Shown: in pieces, positions 8,950 to 18,509 of the stretch
Layout of the letters: every line of letters begins with the position of its first letter
Position numbering within the stretch: position 1 is the first letter of the stretch
NCBI GenBank assembly: GCA_043747875.1
Contig: JAYTOI010000134.1
Span: 1 to 64,000, forward strand
Direction: 5' to 3'
DNA length: 64,000 nt
From: CADEED01 sp043747875
GTDB lineage: Bacteria > Pseudomonadota > Gammaproteobacteria > Steroidobacterales > Steroidobacteraceae
Notes under the pieces: model-generated
What the model saw: the letters and a program-made list of their open reading frames with translations, nothing else
Database searches by the model: none
What the model was told of the DNA's origin: nothing
Program-made: the position numbers and the translations under genes

Positions 8950-9512
8950 GAATGCAACCCCATCTCATGGAGGAACTCCCGCAGTTGCGCCAGTCCGCGA
9001 TGTACCAGGTTGTCGGCGCGCTTGGCATTGCATTCGAGCATGCGCGCGACTTCGGGCACGCTGTAGCCGAGCAGATGCAAGGTCAATGCGCGTCTTCGAT
9101 CGGGCTGGAGTCGTTGTAGAGACACTTCCATCGCATTGGCCAATGCCGTATCCGGCGCCTCTTCCTGCATGTGGTCGGTTGCGGTGGCGATGTCCACGCG
9201 GCCTTCGGCGAGATCCGCGGTCGGCTCGCGCCGGCGGCGGCGAATCTCATCGATGACCGCGCTGTAGGCCACCTTCTTCAAATACGCGGCGGAGAGCTGG
9301 CTCTGGCCGTCGAGTTTGCGCGCGCGCAGCAGGCGGATGAAGGATTCCTGGACGAGGTCGTCCGCATCCTGCGCGAGCGAGCGAGGACATACCCGACGCA
9401 CCGCGCGTTTCAGATCGCGAAGTAGCGACTGATGCGTCTGTGCCTGCGCCAGCGCATACGGGGCGTCGACATCGTCCAGCGTACCCTCCTCCCTGTAGCT
9501 CGTATTCAACAT
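8946..9512 (-). CDS. ECF RNA polymerase sigma factor
   Basis: 188 aa sigma-70 family factor of extracytoplasmic function type. Region 2 contains DADDLVQESFIRLLRAR and the DNA-melting segment AYLKKVAYSAVIDEIRRRRRE. Region 4 contains the helix-turn-helix HLLGYSVPEVARMLECNAKRADNLVHRGLAQLREFL (about residues 145-180). It is translationally coupled to the downstream zinc-finger anti-sigma factor. The likely regulon includes its own operon and perhaps the adjacent CHAT locus (inference). Confidence 0.92.
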   Translation of the reverse strand: MLNTSYREEGTLDDVDAPYALAQAQTHQSLLRDLKRAVRRVCPRSLAQDADDLVQESFIRLLRARKLDGQSQLSAAYLKKVAYSAVIDEIRRRRREPTADLAEGRVDIATATDHMQEEAPDTALANAMEVSLQRLQPDRRRALTLHLLGYSVPEVARMLECNAKRADNLVHRGLAQLREFLHEMGLHS

Positions 9513-9584
9513 AGCTGAATACAGGGGAGAGCGGAACCGTCTCGAATCTCGGTCTCATTTGAGTGCCTGCTCACTAACGCCGGT

Positions 9585-9612
9585 CTCCCGGGCGCTCGGC
9601 AGCGCCCGGGAG
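9585..9612. terminator. Perfect GC-rich hairpin between serine hydrolase and sigma gene
   Basis: A 12-bp perfect stem (9585-9596 with 9601-9612) closes a 4-base loop. It lies 12 bases beyond the stop of the minus-strand serine hydrolase gene and upstream of the sigma gene. No U-run follows on either strand, so it may be an mRNA 3'-end stabiliser or a weak terminator. Confidence 0.55.
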
Positions 9613-9624
9613 GGGGACATACGA

Positions 9625-11358
9625 TCAAGGAACCCATGCGTTGTCGAAAGCATCCCTGAGCAGTTGGCACTGGTAGGAAATCGCGCCGCGCTGCGAGTTG
9701 ATCAGCAGCGCCGCCTCCACCACGATTGGGAAGGCGACCACGCAGCTGTGCAGCTCGCCCCCCGGGTTGTGATTCCAGTCGCCGCCATGCATCTGGTACA
9801 CGCCAAACGCACCAGTGGGATAAGACCAGTCGGTCGGATCCATCAGGCCGAGAAAACCATCGAACATCTCGTTGCGCATCCCGGTGGACAACAACTGCTG
9901 CGTGTATCGGAGCGTCGCCATCACGCCGGCCAGCTCGTTGGCATTGATGAACCAGCCGAAGCCGCCGCATTGGAGCGTGCGGTCGGGCTCCTCATAGCCC
10001 GCGCCACCACCGTCTGGGAAGTCATATTGAATGGTGGGGTTCGCACTGGTCGCGGTGCAATCGACCGACACGCCGATCGAGTCGTAGAGCGCCTGAGCCT
10101 CGACGAGGAAGGCTGCCGCAGTGAGCACGTCGGGCTCCTCGCCGGGGAAGTCGACCGGATCGATGCCGAGCAGGCCCGCCACCGCGACGCGCAGCAAGGC
10201 GAAGTTGGCGTTGGCGTAGGCGAAGCCCGTCGCCCCGGTGGCCTGTGCGATCAGCGTCTGCAGCTCGCCGTACCTGGTATCGCCGTCTCCCACCTTTTGC
10301 CCGAAGCCGGTCTCATGCGTCATGAAGTCGCGGAAGGTGAGATCTTCGACACCGTCACCGAGCAGCCAATCGCTCGGTAGATAGGGCGCGACCTCCGCGT
10401 CCGGCGTCAGCCCGAGATCCTGCAGCACGCGCAGCGTCACGATGGTGGTGAGCGTCTTGCTCACGCTCGCCACATGCATGTCCTTGTTCTGCGACTGTGC
10501 CGTTGCCGGCGCGTCCGCGGCCGTGCGCGCCTGACCCTCGGCGTGACCGCCGTTGTAGGTTTGGCCATTGAACGTTATGGACAGCGCCCAGCCGACCGCC
10601 TCGCCGCTCATCGCAGCGATGACGTTGCTCTCGAACAGTGCGATGTCGAAGGTGATGGTGTCGGCCGCAAAGCCGAGCGAGTCATCGAAGAAGTCATTTG
10701 CAAGCACATAGTTTCCCTGGCTCAAGGCGAGCTGCGCGCGCTGGAAACGGCTCTCCGCCGCGGCAAGCGTGCTGCTCGGCACGTGCGCGCGGCGCGCCGC
10801 GTCGAGCACGTCCTTGGCCATACGCTGTGCGATTGCCGTGAGCTTCGACTGCACGTCGAGCACGTTGGGATTCTGCCCGCCTGCAGTGAGGGCGCCTTTG
10901 AGGCGCCCCTGCGCGGCGGTCATGGACTGCGCGCTCTTCGTCAGATACCCGAGGCTCGTGTCGCGCGAACCAGCGCGTAGTGTGGTCAACGCACGTCCGA
11001 GCTCGGCGTGCGCCGCAACGAGTTGTGTTCGTATCGTTCCGGCCGGGTACGACTGGAGCAACGCGCCGAGGCGCGCGAGGGTCTTCGGCAAGGCCACGGC
11101 GGGAACCTGCAGGTCCGGTGAACCGCTCGTGGGCGGTTCGCTCTCCGTGCTCTGCGTGCGCTCCACGAACTTGGGCGCCCTGCGAAGGCGTTCGAGCGCG
11201 CTCGACATTTCTTTGGTGAACGCACCACGCTCGGTCAGGACGGCCGACGATGCGCGCGGTGGCGGCGCAGCGGCGGCGGCCGAGGCCGTTGGGATTGCGG
11301 TGGCTAGAAACGCGCCGGCGACATATGCAGTCGCTGCGAAAGCTCTGAGCGTGAACAT
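9625..11358 (-). CDS. Secreted serine beta-lactamase/penicillin-binding-like hydrolase
   Basis: 577 aa from ATG 11358, which has GGAG six bases upstream and a signal peptide (MFTLRAFAATAYVAGAF...ASA). The first half (about 40-240) is helical, with no recognised domain. The second half has the class C beta-lactamase / D-Ala-D-Ala carboxypeptidase fold: Ser298-x-x-Lys301 in HVASVSKTL, a Tyr-Ala-Asn motif (FAYANANFALLR) and a C-terminal HNPGGELHS stretch in the place of the KTG-like box. It is probably a periplasmic serine esterase, peptidase or DD-peptidase relative; antibiotic resistance should not be assumed. The open frame runs further upstream to 11862, but that part is overlapped by the DUF3291 gene and is not coding. 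Confidence 0.82.
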   Translation of the reverse strand: MFTLRAFAATAYVAGAFLATAIPTASAAAAAPPPRASSAVLTERGAFTKEMSSALERLRRAPKFVERTQSTESEPPTSGSPDLQVPAVALPKTLARLGALLQSYPAGTIRTQLVAAHAELGRALTTLRAGSRDTSLGYLTKSAQSMTAAQGRLKGALTAGGQNPNVLDVQSKLTAIAQRMAKDVLDAARRAHVPSSTLAAAESRFQRAQLALSQGNYVLANDFFDDSLGFAADTITFDIALFESNVIAAMSGEAVGWALSITFNGQTYNGGHAEGQARTAADAPATAQSQNKDMHVASVSKTLTTIVTLRVLQDLGLTPDAEVAPYLPSDWLLGDGVEDLTFRDFMTHETGFGQKVGDGDTRYGELQTLIAQATGATGFAYANANFALLRVAVAGLLGIDPVDFPGEEPDVLTAAAFLVEAQALYDSIGVSVDCTATSANPTIQYDFPDGGGAGYEEPDRTLQCGGFGWFINANELAGVMATLRYTQQLLSTGMRNEMFDGFLGLMDPTDWSYPTGAFGVYQMHGGDWNHNPGGELHSCVVAFPIVVEAALLINSQRGAISYQCQLLRDAFDNAWVP

Positions 11359-11626
11359 GATGGGCTCCTGGGGTTGCTGTCGACGTCCTACCGGATAACG
11401 ACGGCGGATGCGGATTCCCCTCAGGCCTGGTGCGTGGGATGCCGGAGACTTCGTGGGCGCAAGCGGCCTGCGCCCCGCGCGCCGGCCGCCAGTGCTATCG
11501 CGGGAAATCGCGCGTGGAGCTTGCAAAGCACAGTTCGCGGCCATACTGAGCCAGGCGGCGACGCTGGGTGCGATCACGCTGCTGCTGATCGCACACGGCC
11601 GCCTCACGACACATAAGGGAGAACAC

Positions 11627-12121
11627 ATGTCCGAGTACCACCTCGCCCAGCTCAACGTCGCCACGCTCAAGGCGCCGCTCGATTCCCCCGAGCTCAAGGA
11701 CTTCGTCGACAACCTCGACCGCATCAACGCACTCGCGGAGTCTTCCGCGGGCTTCGTCTGGCGGCTCGTCGGCGATGGCAACGACGCCACGTCGCTGCGC
11801 CCGCTCGGCGACAACGTCATCGTGAATCTCACGGTGTGGCAGGACACGGACGCGCTGCGCAACTACGTCTACAAGAGCGCACACGTCGAGATCATGAAGC
11901 GTCGCCGCGAATGGTTCACGCGCATGGGCGACGCATACATGGCGATGTGGTGGGTGCCCAAGGGCCACGTGCCCACCGTCGCCGAGGCCGTCGCCAAGCT
12001 CCATCACCTGCGCGCGCACGGCCCCGCGCCCGAGGCGTTCACGTTCGGCGAGGCATTCCTGGCACCGGATTCGGCCGCCGGCGGCACGCCGTTCTCGATC
12101 AAGGATTCCTGCCCGGCGTGA
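11627..12121 (+). CDS. DUF3291 domain-containing protein
   Basis: 164 aa cytoplasmic protein. The start at ATG 11627 is set by AAGGGAG six bases upstream and by the family N-terminus (MSEYHLAQLNVATLKAPLD). It has the conserved DUF3291 landmarks: FVDNLDRINALAESSAGFVWRL, VWQDTDALRNYVYKSAHVE and WWVPKGHVPTVAEAVAKLHHL (residues about 20-125). The fold is a ferredoxin-like dimeric barrel related to antibiotic-biosynthesis monooxygenase-type domains; the substrate is unknown. Its promoter must lie in the 268-base divergent gap shared with the serine hydrolase gene. Confidence 0.85.
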   Translation: MSEYHLAQLNVATLKAPLDSPELKDFVDNLDRINALAESSAGFVWRLVGDGNDATSLRPLGDNVIVNLTVWQDTDALRNYVYKSAHVEIMKRRREWFTRMGDAYMAMWWVPKGHVPTVAEAVAKLHHLRAHGPAPEAFTFGEAFLAPDSAAGGTPFSIKDSCPA

Positions 12122-12305
12122 AGCCGCGCTCCGTGGACGAGGCGCCGGGCTTCGGGTGGATAGACGACGTGTCCCGTTCATTGGGGGTCGCGAGCTACGT
12201 CATCCGCTCCACCGCGCAAGCCGCGCAGCATCGGGAGCGCCGTCAACATCCGGCGCGCGAAGGCGCTGACGAAGCTCGGGCGAAGCAGCGTGTTAGCGGT
12301 GACCC

Positions 12306-12599
12306 GTGAATGAGACCCCGCGACATAAACGCCTCAGCGACCCGGCGCGGGGAATCTTCATCGCGGTCTTCATCGCGCTGTATTCGTGGGCGTCCAAACA
12401 ATCCGATGGCTCGATGGCCGTGGCATTGCTGGTCGGCGCCGCCGTACAGATTGCCATCCTCGGCATGCGGCGCATCGTCCCGCCGGACCGGATGCCCGAA
12501 ACTATCTACGTCATCGAGATGATCGCCGACGGCATCACCGTAATGTCGTTCGCCATCGGCGTGCTCGGGCCTATTTTCAGCCTGCCGGCAGGCGTGTAG
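12306..12599 (+). CDS. Small membrane protein, unknown
   Basis: 97 aa from GTG 12306, with no clear SD. Three hydrophobic segments are visible (about 18-30, 37-53 and 72-92), giving a small inner-membrane protein with no catalytic motif. The 184 bases upstream contain an open stretch ending in IGSAVNIRRAKALTK that may be the decayed tail of another gene. It is followed 9 bases later by another small membrane protein, so they form a likely pair. Confidence 0.6.
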   Translation: MNETPRHKRLSDPARGIFIAVFIALYSWASKQSDGSMAVALLVGAAVQIAILGMRRIVPPDRMPETIYVIEMIADGITVMSFAIGVLGPIFSLPAGV

Positions 12600-12608
12600 G
12601 CTCCGCCC

Positions 12609-12866
12609 ATGCGCACTGCCATCATCCTCGGCATCGGATTCTGCTTGTTAGGGGTCTGCGTCGGAACCGGCTGGGTGGTCGGCGGTCCCGCCAAAATGAA
12701 GGTGGCCGTGCTGGTGTTCCTGGCGCTGTGGCTGGTCGCCACCGCCGCCAACCTGTACGTCGGCGTCACGCGCGCCGGATACTCGTTCCTGGAAGAGCTG
12801 CCCATCTTCCTGCTGCTGTTCGGCGGGCCGGCCATCGCGGCGCTGCTGCTGCGCTGGAGGCTCTGA
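12609..12866 (+). CDS. Small three-helix membrane protein, unknown
   Basis: 85 aa, start ATG 12609. Hydrophobic segments at about 4-26, 31-50 and 61-82. The first helix contains the genome-typical Leu-Leu-Gly written TTGTTAGGG (12645-12653). No recognised domain. It ends 6 bases before the convergent DUF4252 gene. Co-transcribed with the preceding membrane protein (inference from the 9-base gap). Confidence 0.6.
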   Translation: MRTAIILGIGFCLLGVCVGTGWVVGGPAKMKVAVLVFLALWLVATAANLYVGVTRAGYSFLEELPIFLLLFGGPAIAALLLRWRL

Positions 12867-12872
12867 GACGTC

Positions 12873-13433
12873 TCACTTCTTCTTCGGCGCCGGTTTCTCC
12901 GACTTCTCGATGTCGAGCTTCGGCACGCCGAAGCTGCCTTCGAGGTCGTGCAGTTGCTCGAGATCGATGTTGCCGACGATGTTCACGATGGTGAACTCAC
13001 GCGGCTCGCTGGCGATGATGGCGAGGCCGTGTACGCGCCCGTCATCGACGTGCATGAAGACATCGACGTTCGCCTTCTCTTTATTGCTGTGCACTTCGAC
13101 CATGGGGCTCCAGCCGGGCGCCTTGAGCTGCTGACGCAGGCGGTCGATGTCCGCCTTCGGGTAGGCGAAATCATGGTCGAACGTGTAACTGCGAACGTAG
13201 ATACCGGTCAGCGATTGGACCAGCTTCTGCACCTTCGCCTGGTCCGGATCGGCCGAGTCCAGAAAGCGTGTCGCGATTCCCAGCAAATTTGGATCGAGGG
13301 TCACCGTGATCACCTCGCTGGCCTTGTCGGACAGCGATGCGAACTCGGGCAGCGTGAGCTTGCCGCGCGTCTGCGAGAACGCGGGGGACGCGACGAGCAG
13401 CGCGGTGAGGCACAGCGCGATGCGGATGATCAT
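12873..13433 (-). CDS. DUF4252 domain-containing secreted protein (second copy)
   Basis: 186 aa from ATG 13433, with AGGAGAA upstream. The signal peptide (MIIRIALCLTALLVASPAFS) precedes a DUF4252 domain (LPEFASLSDKASEVITVTLD...IVNIVGNIDLEQLHDLEG, about 28-170) and a Lys-rich tail. It shares the diagnostic EPREFTIVNIVGNID block with the protein encoded at 14423-14980, so the two are paralogues. It is the last gene of a four-gene sigma operon and overlaps the anti-sigma stop by 4 bp. The role is unknown; a periplasmic output or sensor for the sigma pathway is the natural hypothesis. Confidence 0.85.
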   Translation of the reverse strand: MIIRIALCLTALLVASPAFSQTRGKLTLPEFASLSDKASEVITVTLDPNLLGIATRFLDSADPDQAKVQKLVQSLTGIYVRSYTFDHDFAYPKADIDRLRQQLKAPGWSPMVEVHSNKEKANVDVFMHVDDGRVHGLAIIASEPREFTIVNIVGNIDLEQLHDLEGSFGVPKLDIEKSEKPAPKKK

Positions 13434-13840
13434 GAGCGATTCTCCTGCGCGCGTTCGGCGCGCGGCTTGTTTACCGCCTGATAGGCGATATCGAGTTTCT
13501 GACTGGTGACGCGCAGCGCCTGCATGAGCTGTTCGCTCGCTTCGCGACCGCGTTGTGCGGTCAGTTGCGCGGCGCGCACCTGGGCATCCTGATCGCGGTG
13601 CACCGCCATGCGCTGGCCGAGCAGCACCGCGCAGATCAGCGAAGCGGCCAGCGCGGCCGGCATGAAGAAGTTGCGCCGTGCAGGCACGGACAAAGGTGAG
13701 ACGACCCTCGTCGTGATGGACAGGGGGGTGACCGACGCGCGGCGCTCGGGCAACGCGGCCAGCACGCGGTCGGTGAATCCCTGCGGCGCGTCCACGGGCC
13801 GCAACGCGCGACGCAACTGGTCTTCGAAGGATTCGTTCAT
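13430..13840 (-). CDS. Probable anti-sigma factor, single-pass membrane protein
   Basis: 136 aa. A cytoplasmic N-terminus (about 1-55) containing APQGFTDRVLAALPER is followed by one membrane helix (about 58-76) and an external coiled-coil-like helix rich in Gln, Ala and Arg. No zinc-finger motif is present. The position is decisive: it overlaps the ECF sigma gene by 4 bp upstream and a DUF4252 gene by 4 bp downstream. Anti-sigma function is inferred from context and topology. Confidence 0.7.
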   Translation of the reverse strand: MNESFEDQLRRALRPVDAPQGFTDRVLAALPERRASVTPLSITTRVVSPLSVPARRNFFMPAALAASLICAVLLGQRMAVHRDQDAQVRAAQLTAQRGREASEQLMQALRVTSQKLDIAYQAVNKPRAERAQENRS

Positions 13841-14403
13841 GGCAGTTCCTCGCAGTCGACGAGCCGGGCACCGATCATCTTGCCGCGCAGCGCGGTCAGC
13901 GAACGCTTGATGTGGCTCTTCACGGTATTCATGGGCATCTCGAGCGCCTTGGCGATTTCGGCGACGTCCTGGTCTTCCTGATAGCGCAGCAGCATGACGG
14001 CGCGCGCCTGCGGCGCGAGCTCACCTAACAACCGTGCGAGCTCGCGGCTCATGAGTGGATCCTCGGCGCTGGCGGCGGCCGCGACGTGCTCGCCTTCCTC
14101 GAGCGGCTGCGTCGCCGAGTACGGCAGGCGCCGCAGGCGGTCGATGGCCAGATTCGACGCCACGCGCCGCAGCCAGAACGCCAGATGATCCATCGTTTCG
14201 ATGTCGTCCAGCCTGCGGTAGAGCTGCAGGAATACATCCTGCGCCAGGTCCTCCGCCGCGTGGCGCGCGCCCAGCATGCGCAACCCGATGCTGAACACCG
14301 AGCCCTGGTGCGCCCGCACGATCTCGGCGAACGCACCGGTGTCGCCGGAGCGGGCGCGCCACAGCAGTGTCGGTGCCTCGGTATGCAAGGGACGTGAGTT
14401 CAC
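13837..14403 (-). CDS. ECF RNA polymerase sigma factor (DUF4252 operon)
   Basis: 188 aa from GTG 14403. Region 2 shows HAAEDLAQDVFLQLYRRL and the melting segment HLAFWLRRVASNLAIDRLRR. Region 4 shows the classic ECF helix-turn-helix (LRYQEDQDVAEIAKALEMPMNTVKSHIKRSLTALRG, about 140-175). It lies 19 bases after the first DUF4252 gene and is coupled by a 4-bp overlap to the probable anti-sigma factor. It is distinct from the sigma factors at 8946 and 55951. Confidence 0.93.
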   Translation of the reverse strand: MNSRPLHTEAPTLLWRARSGDTGAFAEIVRAHQGSVFSIGLRMLGARHAAEDLAQDVFLQLYRRLDDIETMDHLAFWLRRVASNLAIDRLRRLPYSATQPLEEGEHVAAAASAEDPLMSRELARLLGELAPQARAVMLLRYQEDQDVAEIAKALEMPMNTVKSHIKRSLTALRGKMIGARLVDCEELP

Positions 14404-14422
14404 TGGGCGCGTGGCCGGTGGG

Positions 14423-14980
14423 TCAATCTGCGGAGTCTTCGGAAGTGCGCGGAATGCCGAATTGTCCTTCGAGCTTCCCGAGCTTGTCGACGTCGATGTT
14501 GCCGACGATGTTGACGATGGTGAACGAGCGCGGCTCGCTGGCGATCACCGCCAGCCCCAGGACCTTGCCGTTCTCGATGCACAGGTAGACGTCGACGTCC
14601 TCTTTATCCTTGCGTCGGTGCGCGTGCACTATCGGGCTCCAGCCCGGCGTCGTCAGCTGCCGGCGCACGGCGTCGATATCGGCCCTGGAGTAGGCGTCGT
14701 CGGAGTCGAACTCATAGTTGCGTACGCGCACGGAGTGCACGTCGCGCAGCAACTCCAGAGCCTGCGCCTCCTCGCTGTCGTCCCCTTCGTCGGGCTTGGC
14801 GAACTTCGACGCGAGCCAGAGCAGCGGCCGGCTGATCGTTATGTCCACCGTGTCGGATGCCTTCTGCTTCAGATGGTTGAAGGTGGGAATCTCGAGGTGC
14901 GGCTCGGCTGCGAAGGCCGGGGCGCCGAGATACAGCAAGGCCGCGGTGGCGAGGGCGGCCGGTGGGAACAATCTGCTCAT
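14423..14980 (-). CDS. DUF4252 domain-containing secreted protein (first copy)
   Basis: 185 aa with a signal peptide (MSRLFPPAALATAALLYLGAPAFA). The DUF4252 domain covers most of the mature protein (IPTFNHLKQKASDTVDITIS...FTIVNIVGNIDVDKLGKLEG). It begins the operon DUF4252 - sigma - anti-sigma - DUF4252. The tail is acidic (RTSEDSAD), in contrast with the Lys-rich tail of its paralogue. Its ATG has AGGTG upstream. The 76 bases before it probably hold the operon promoter; I could not identify a certain ECF-type -35/-10 pair. Confidence 0.85.
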   Translation of the reverse strand: MSRLFPPAALATAALLYLGAPAFAAEPHLEIPTFNHLKQKASDTVDITISRPLLWLASKFAKPDEGDDSEEAQALELLRDVHSVRVRNYEFDSDDAYSRADIDAVRRQLTTPGWSPIVHAHRRKDKEDVDVYLCIENGKVLGLAVIASEPRSFTIVNIVGNIDVDKLGKLEGQFGIPRTSEDSAD

Positions 14981-15056
14981 TGGGCACCTGTTTCGAGGAC
15001 TGGTGCCTCAGATACGGGCGAAGGCGCCCTGCGGGGTGCAGTCCGTCAGTGACCGC

Positions 15057-15602
15057 TCAGTTGACGACGGTGAAGGCCTTCAGCGGCGAGGAGAACTCGT
15101 CGGGCGCTCGCCAGTCGGCGGAATACCGACTGAAGGCGAGCATGCCGCGCGCCTCGTAGTTGCCCGGCATGATCAGCGTGGCGTTGTCGAGCACACCGCT
15201 CCACACGAAGGAGTAGCTGCGGCTCTGGTTCGGCGCGAATTCCACTGTGATGAACGCCTGCGTGAAGGAGCGGTCGGTCGCCCATCGCCAGCGCGTGGTC
15301 TGCGTGCCCGGATTCAAGACGACGAAGTCGTAGATCTGACCGGTAGGCAGGTCGATCTCCTGCGCGATACTCGTGTTGTTCACGATGGTGAGATCGAAGC
15401 GGATCGGATCGCCGAGGCGGAAGCGGGTCGACGACGCGCCGTCGATGTCGCGCAGGATCAGCGTGGTGGAAAAAGTTTCGTCGTCGTCTCCTACATCGAG
15501 CGTGCCGTCACCGGAGCTGCAGCGGTATTGCGAGCCCATCGTGAACAAACAGACGCCGCCGAGGAGTATCAGTCGTGCCATCATCGAGCCGCGCATGAGC
15601 AT
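15057..15602 (-). CDS. BsuPI-like secreted protein
   Basis: 181 aa from ATG 15602 (GGAGG four bases upstream) or ATG 15596 (GGAGG ten bases upstream). An N-terminal hydrophobic signal segment (MMARLILLGGVCLFTMG) is followed by an acidic linker and a beta-sandwich matching the BsuPI / intracellular proteinase-inhibitor-like family: FRLGDPIRFDLTIVNNTS, SYSFVWSGVLDNATLIMPGNYEARG. In secreted proteins this fold is a generic Ig-like domain, so protease inhibition is only a possibility. Its start codon overlaps the start codon of the divergent CPXCG gene. Confidence 0.7.
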   Translation of the reverse strand: MLMRGSMMARLILLGGVCLFTMGSQYRCSSGDGTLDVGDDDETFSTTLILRDIDGASSTRFRLGDPIRFDLTIVNNTSIAQEIDLPTGQIYDFVVLNPGTQTTRWRWATDRSFTQAFITVEFAPNQSRSYSFVWSGVLDNATLIMPGNYEARGMLAFSRYSADWRAPDEFSSPLKAFTVVN

Positions 15603-15909
15603 GATCCCTCCAGGAAAAACGCCTGCGAACATTCCGTCCACCGAGGCCGAGGTCGACGCGCTGTATGGCCTCGAGCCCGTGATCGGCGCCGAGGCCACTG
15701 CAATGGACTCCATTGCGGGAGGTGAGTTCGCTCTCGTCACCTGTCCCTACTGCGGCGAGCAATTCGAGACTAGCGTGGATGCGAGCGCGGGAATGTGCAG
15801 TTATGTCGAAGACTGTCAGGTTTGCTGCCAGCCCATCGAGATGGACCTGCGCGTCGATGAATCCGGTGCATTTCAGCAGCTCATTGCGCGGCGCGGCGAT
15901 TCGGAGTGA
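15601..15909 (+). CDS. CPXCG motif-containing cysteine-rich protein
   Basis: 102 aa from ATG 15601 (ATG 15595 is also possible). The C-terminal core has two Cys pairs, TCPYCGEQFE and EDCQVCCQPIEMDL, typical of the CPXCG zinc-ribbon family, which is usually about 60-70 aa and of unknown function. Here an N-terminal extension of about 40 residues (ALYGLEPVIGAEA) precedes it. The start codon shares bases with the ATG of the divergent BsuPI-like gene, so each promoter must lie inside the other gene. A shorter start inside the extension cannot be excluded. Confidence 0.75.
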   Translation: MIPPGKTPANIPSTEAEVDALYGLEPVIGAEATAMDSIAGGEFALVTCPYCGEQFETSVDASAGMCSYVEDCQVCCQPIEMDLRVDESGAFQQLIARRGDSE

Positions 15910-15922
15910 ATGTCCCCATTTA
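15909..15922. repeat. Solitary half of the GGGGACATT repeat
   Basis: The GAATGTCCCCATT core here matches the half-site found three times at 34886-35011. It lies in the convergent gap between the CPXCG and SDR genes and supplies the SDR stop codon. Confidence 0.45.
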
Positions 15923-16642
15923 GCCGCGGCCTATATACGGCATCTTGGTTGCCAATATGGTCATGAACTGCACGTTCGCATCCAGTGGTAGTTTGGCCAT
16001 CGACAGCACCGCGTTGGCCACGTGCCGCACGTCCATCATCGGCTCTGCCTGCGGCAGGCGATTGCCGAGCTCCGTGACCGCGTTGCCGATGTCGATCTGC
16101 CCACACGCGATGTCGTGGACACGTCCATCCAGCGACGTCGCTTTCGTGAGGCCCGTGATCGCGTGCTTCGAGGCCGTGTACGGCGCGGAATTGGCGCGCG
16201 GCACGTGCGCCGAGATCGAGCCGTTGTTGATGATGCGTCCGCCGCGCGGGCGCTGCGCCTTCATCAGAAGGAATGCCTGCTGTGTGCACAGGAAGGTGCC
16301 GGTGACGTTGGTGTCGATGACCTCGCGCCATTTCTCGTACGGCATCTCTTCGAGCGGAACGAACGGCGCGTTGAGCCCGGCATTGTTGAACAGCACGTCG
16401 AGCCGGCCGAACGTTGCGCGCACCGCCTCGAACAGCGCGCGCACATCATCGGGTCGGGAAACATCCGTGGCCACCACGAGCGCGCGCTCATCTGCGGCGG
16501 ACTCATCCGCGACGGCGCGCAACTTCTCCACGTGTCGACCGGCGAGGACGACTCGAAAACCATCCCGCAAAAAGGCGAGGGCAGTTGCGCGGCCGATGCC
16601 GCTGCCCGCGCCCGTGACCACCGCTACTTTCAGTTCAGTCAT
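15920..16642 (-). CDS. SDR family oxidoreductase
   Basis: 240 aa classical short-chain dehydrogenase/reductase. It has the Rossmann motif TGAGSGIG at the N-terminus, NNAG in the middle and the catalytic set Ser (NGSIS) and Tyr-x3-Lys (YTASK). It is cytoplasmic, NAD(P)-dependent and of unknown substrate. Its stop codon lies in a short REP-like sequence (AATGTCCCC at 15910) between convergent genes. Confidence 0.92.
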   Translation of the reverse strand: MTELKVAVVTGAGSGIGRATALAFLRDGFRVVLAGRHVEKLRAVADESAADERALVVATDVSRPDDVRALFEAVRATFGRLDVLFNNAGLNAPFVPLEEMPYEKWREVIDTNVTGTFLCTQQAFLLMKAQRPRGGRIINNGSISAHVPRANSAPYTASKHAITGLTKATSLDGRVHDIACGQIDIGNAVTELGNRLPQAEPMMDVRHVANAVLSMAKLPLDANVQFMTILATKMPYIGRG

Positions 16643-16707
16643 GTGCCCGATTATGTAGGGCCGCGCATTTTTGTTGGGACTACTTCACATTGTTTGCGGT
16701 TCTCCCT

Positions 16708-16736
16708 GCCGCCCGATTCCGCGTCGATCGGGCGGC
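16708..16736. promoter_or_regulatory. Perfect inverted repeat upstream of the four-module secreted protein
   Basis: GCCGCCCGAT (16708-16717) and its exact reverse complement (16727-16736) are separated by 9 bases, 66 bases before the ATG at 16802. It could be an operator or an attenuator-like hairpin in the leader; no U-run follows. Confidence 0.45.
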
Positions 16737-16801
16737 CGCTAGGGTTACGAAAATCTCAAACAACGGGCAGCGTAATGCCCGGCATAGGGTGATCTGATCT
16801 C

Positions 16802-18490
<1,689 letters not shown>

Positions 18491-18509
18491 CAGGGTGGGA
18501 GAGAAGGGG

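Noticed and set aside
9559..10380. Plus-strand open frame of 273 codons opposite the serine hydrolase
   Set aside because: No domain, His/Arg/Glu-rich shadow composition, and the opposite strand has the beta-lactamase motifs.
12122..12305. Open stretch ending IGSAVNIRRAKALTK before the small membrane proteins
   Set aside because: Looks like a decayed C-terminus, but too little remains to name the gene or prove coding.
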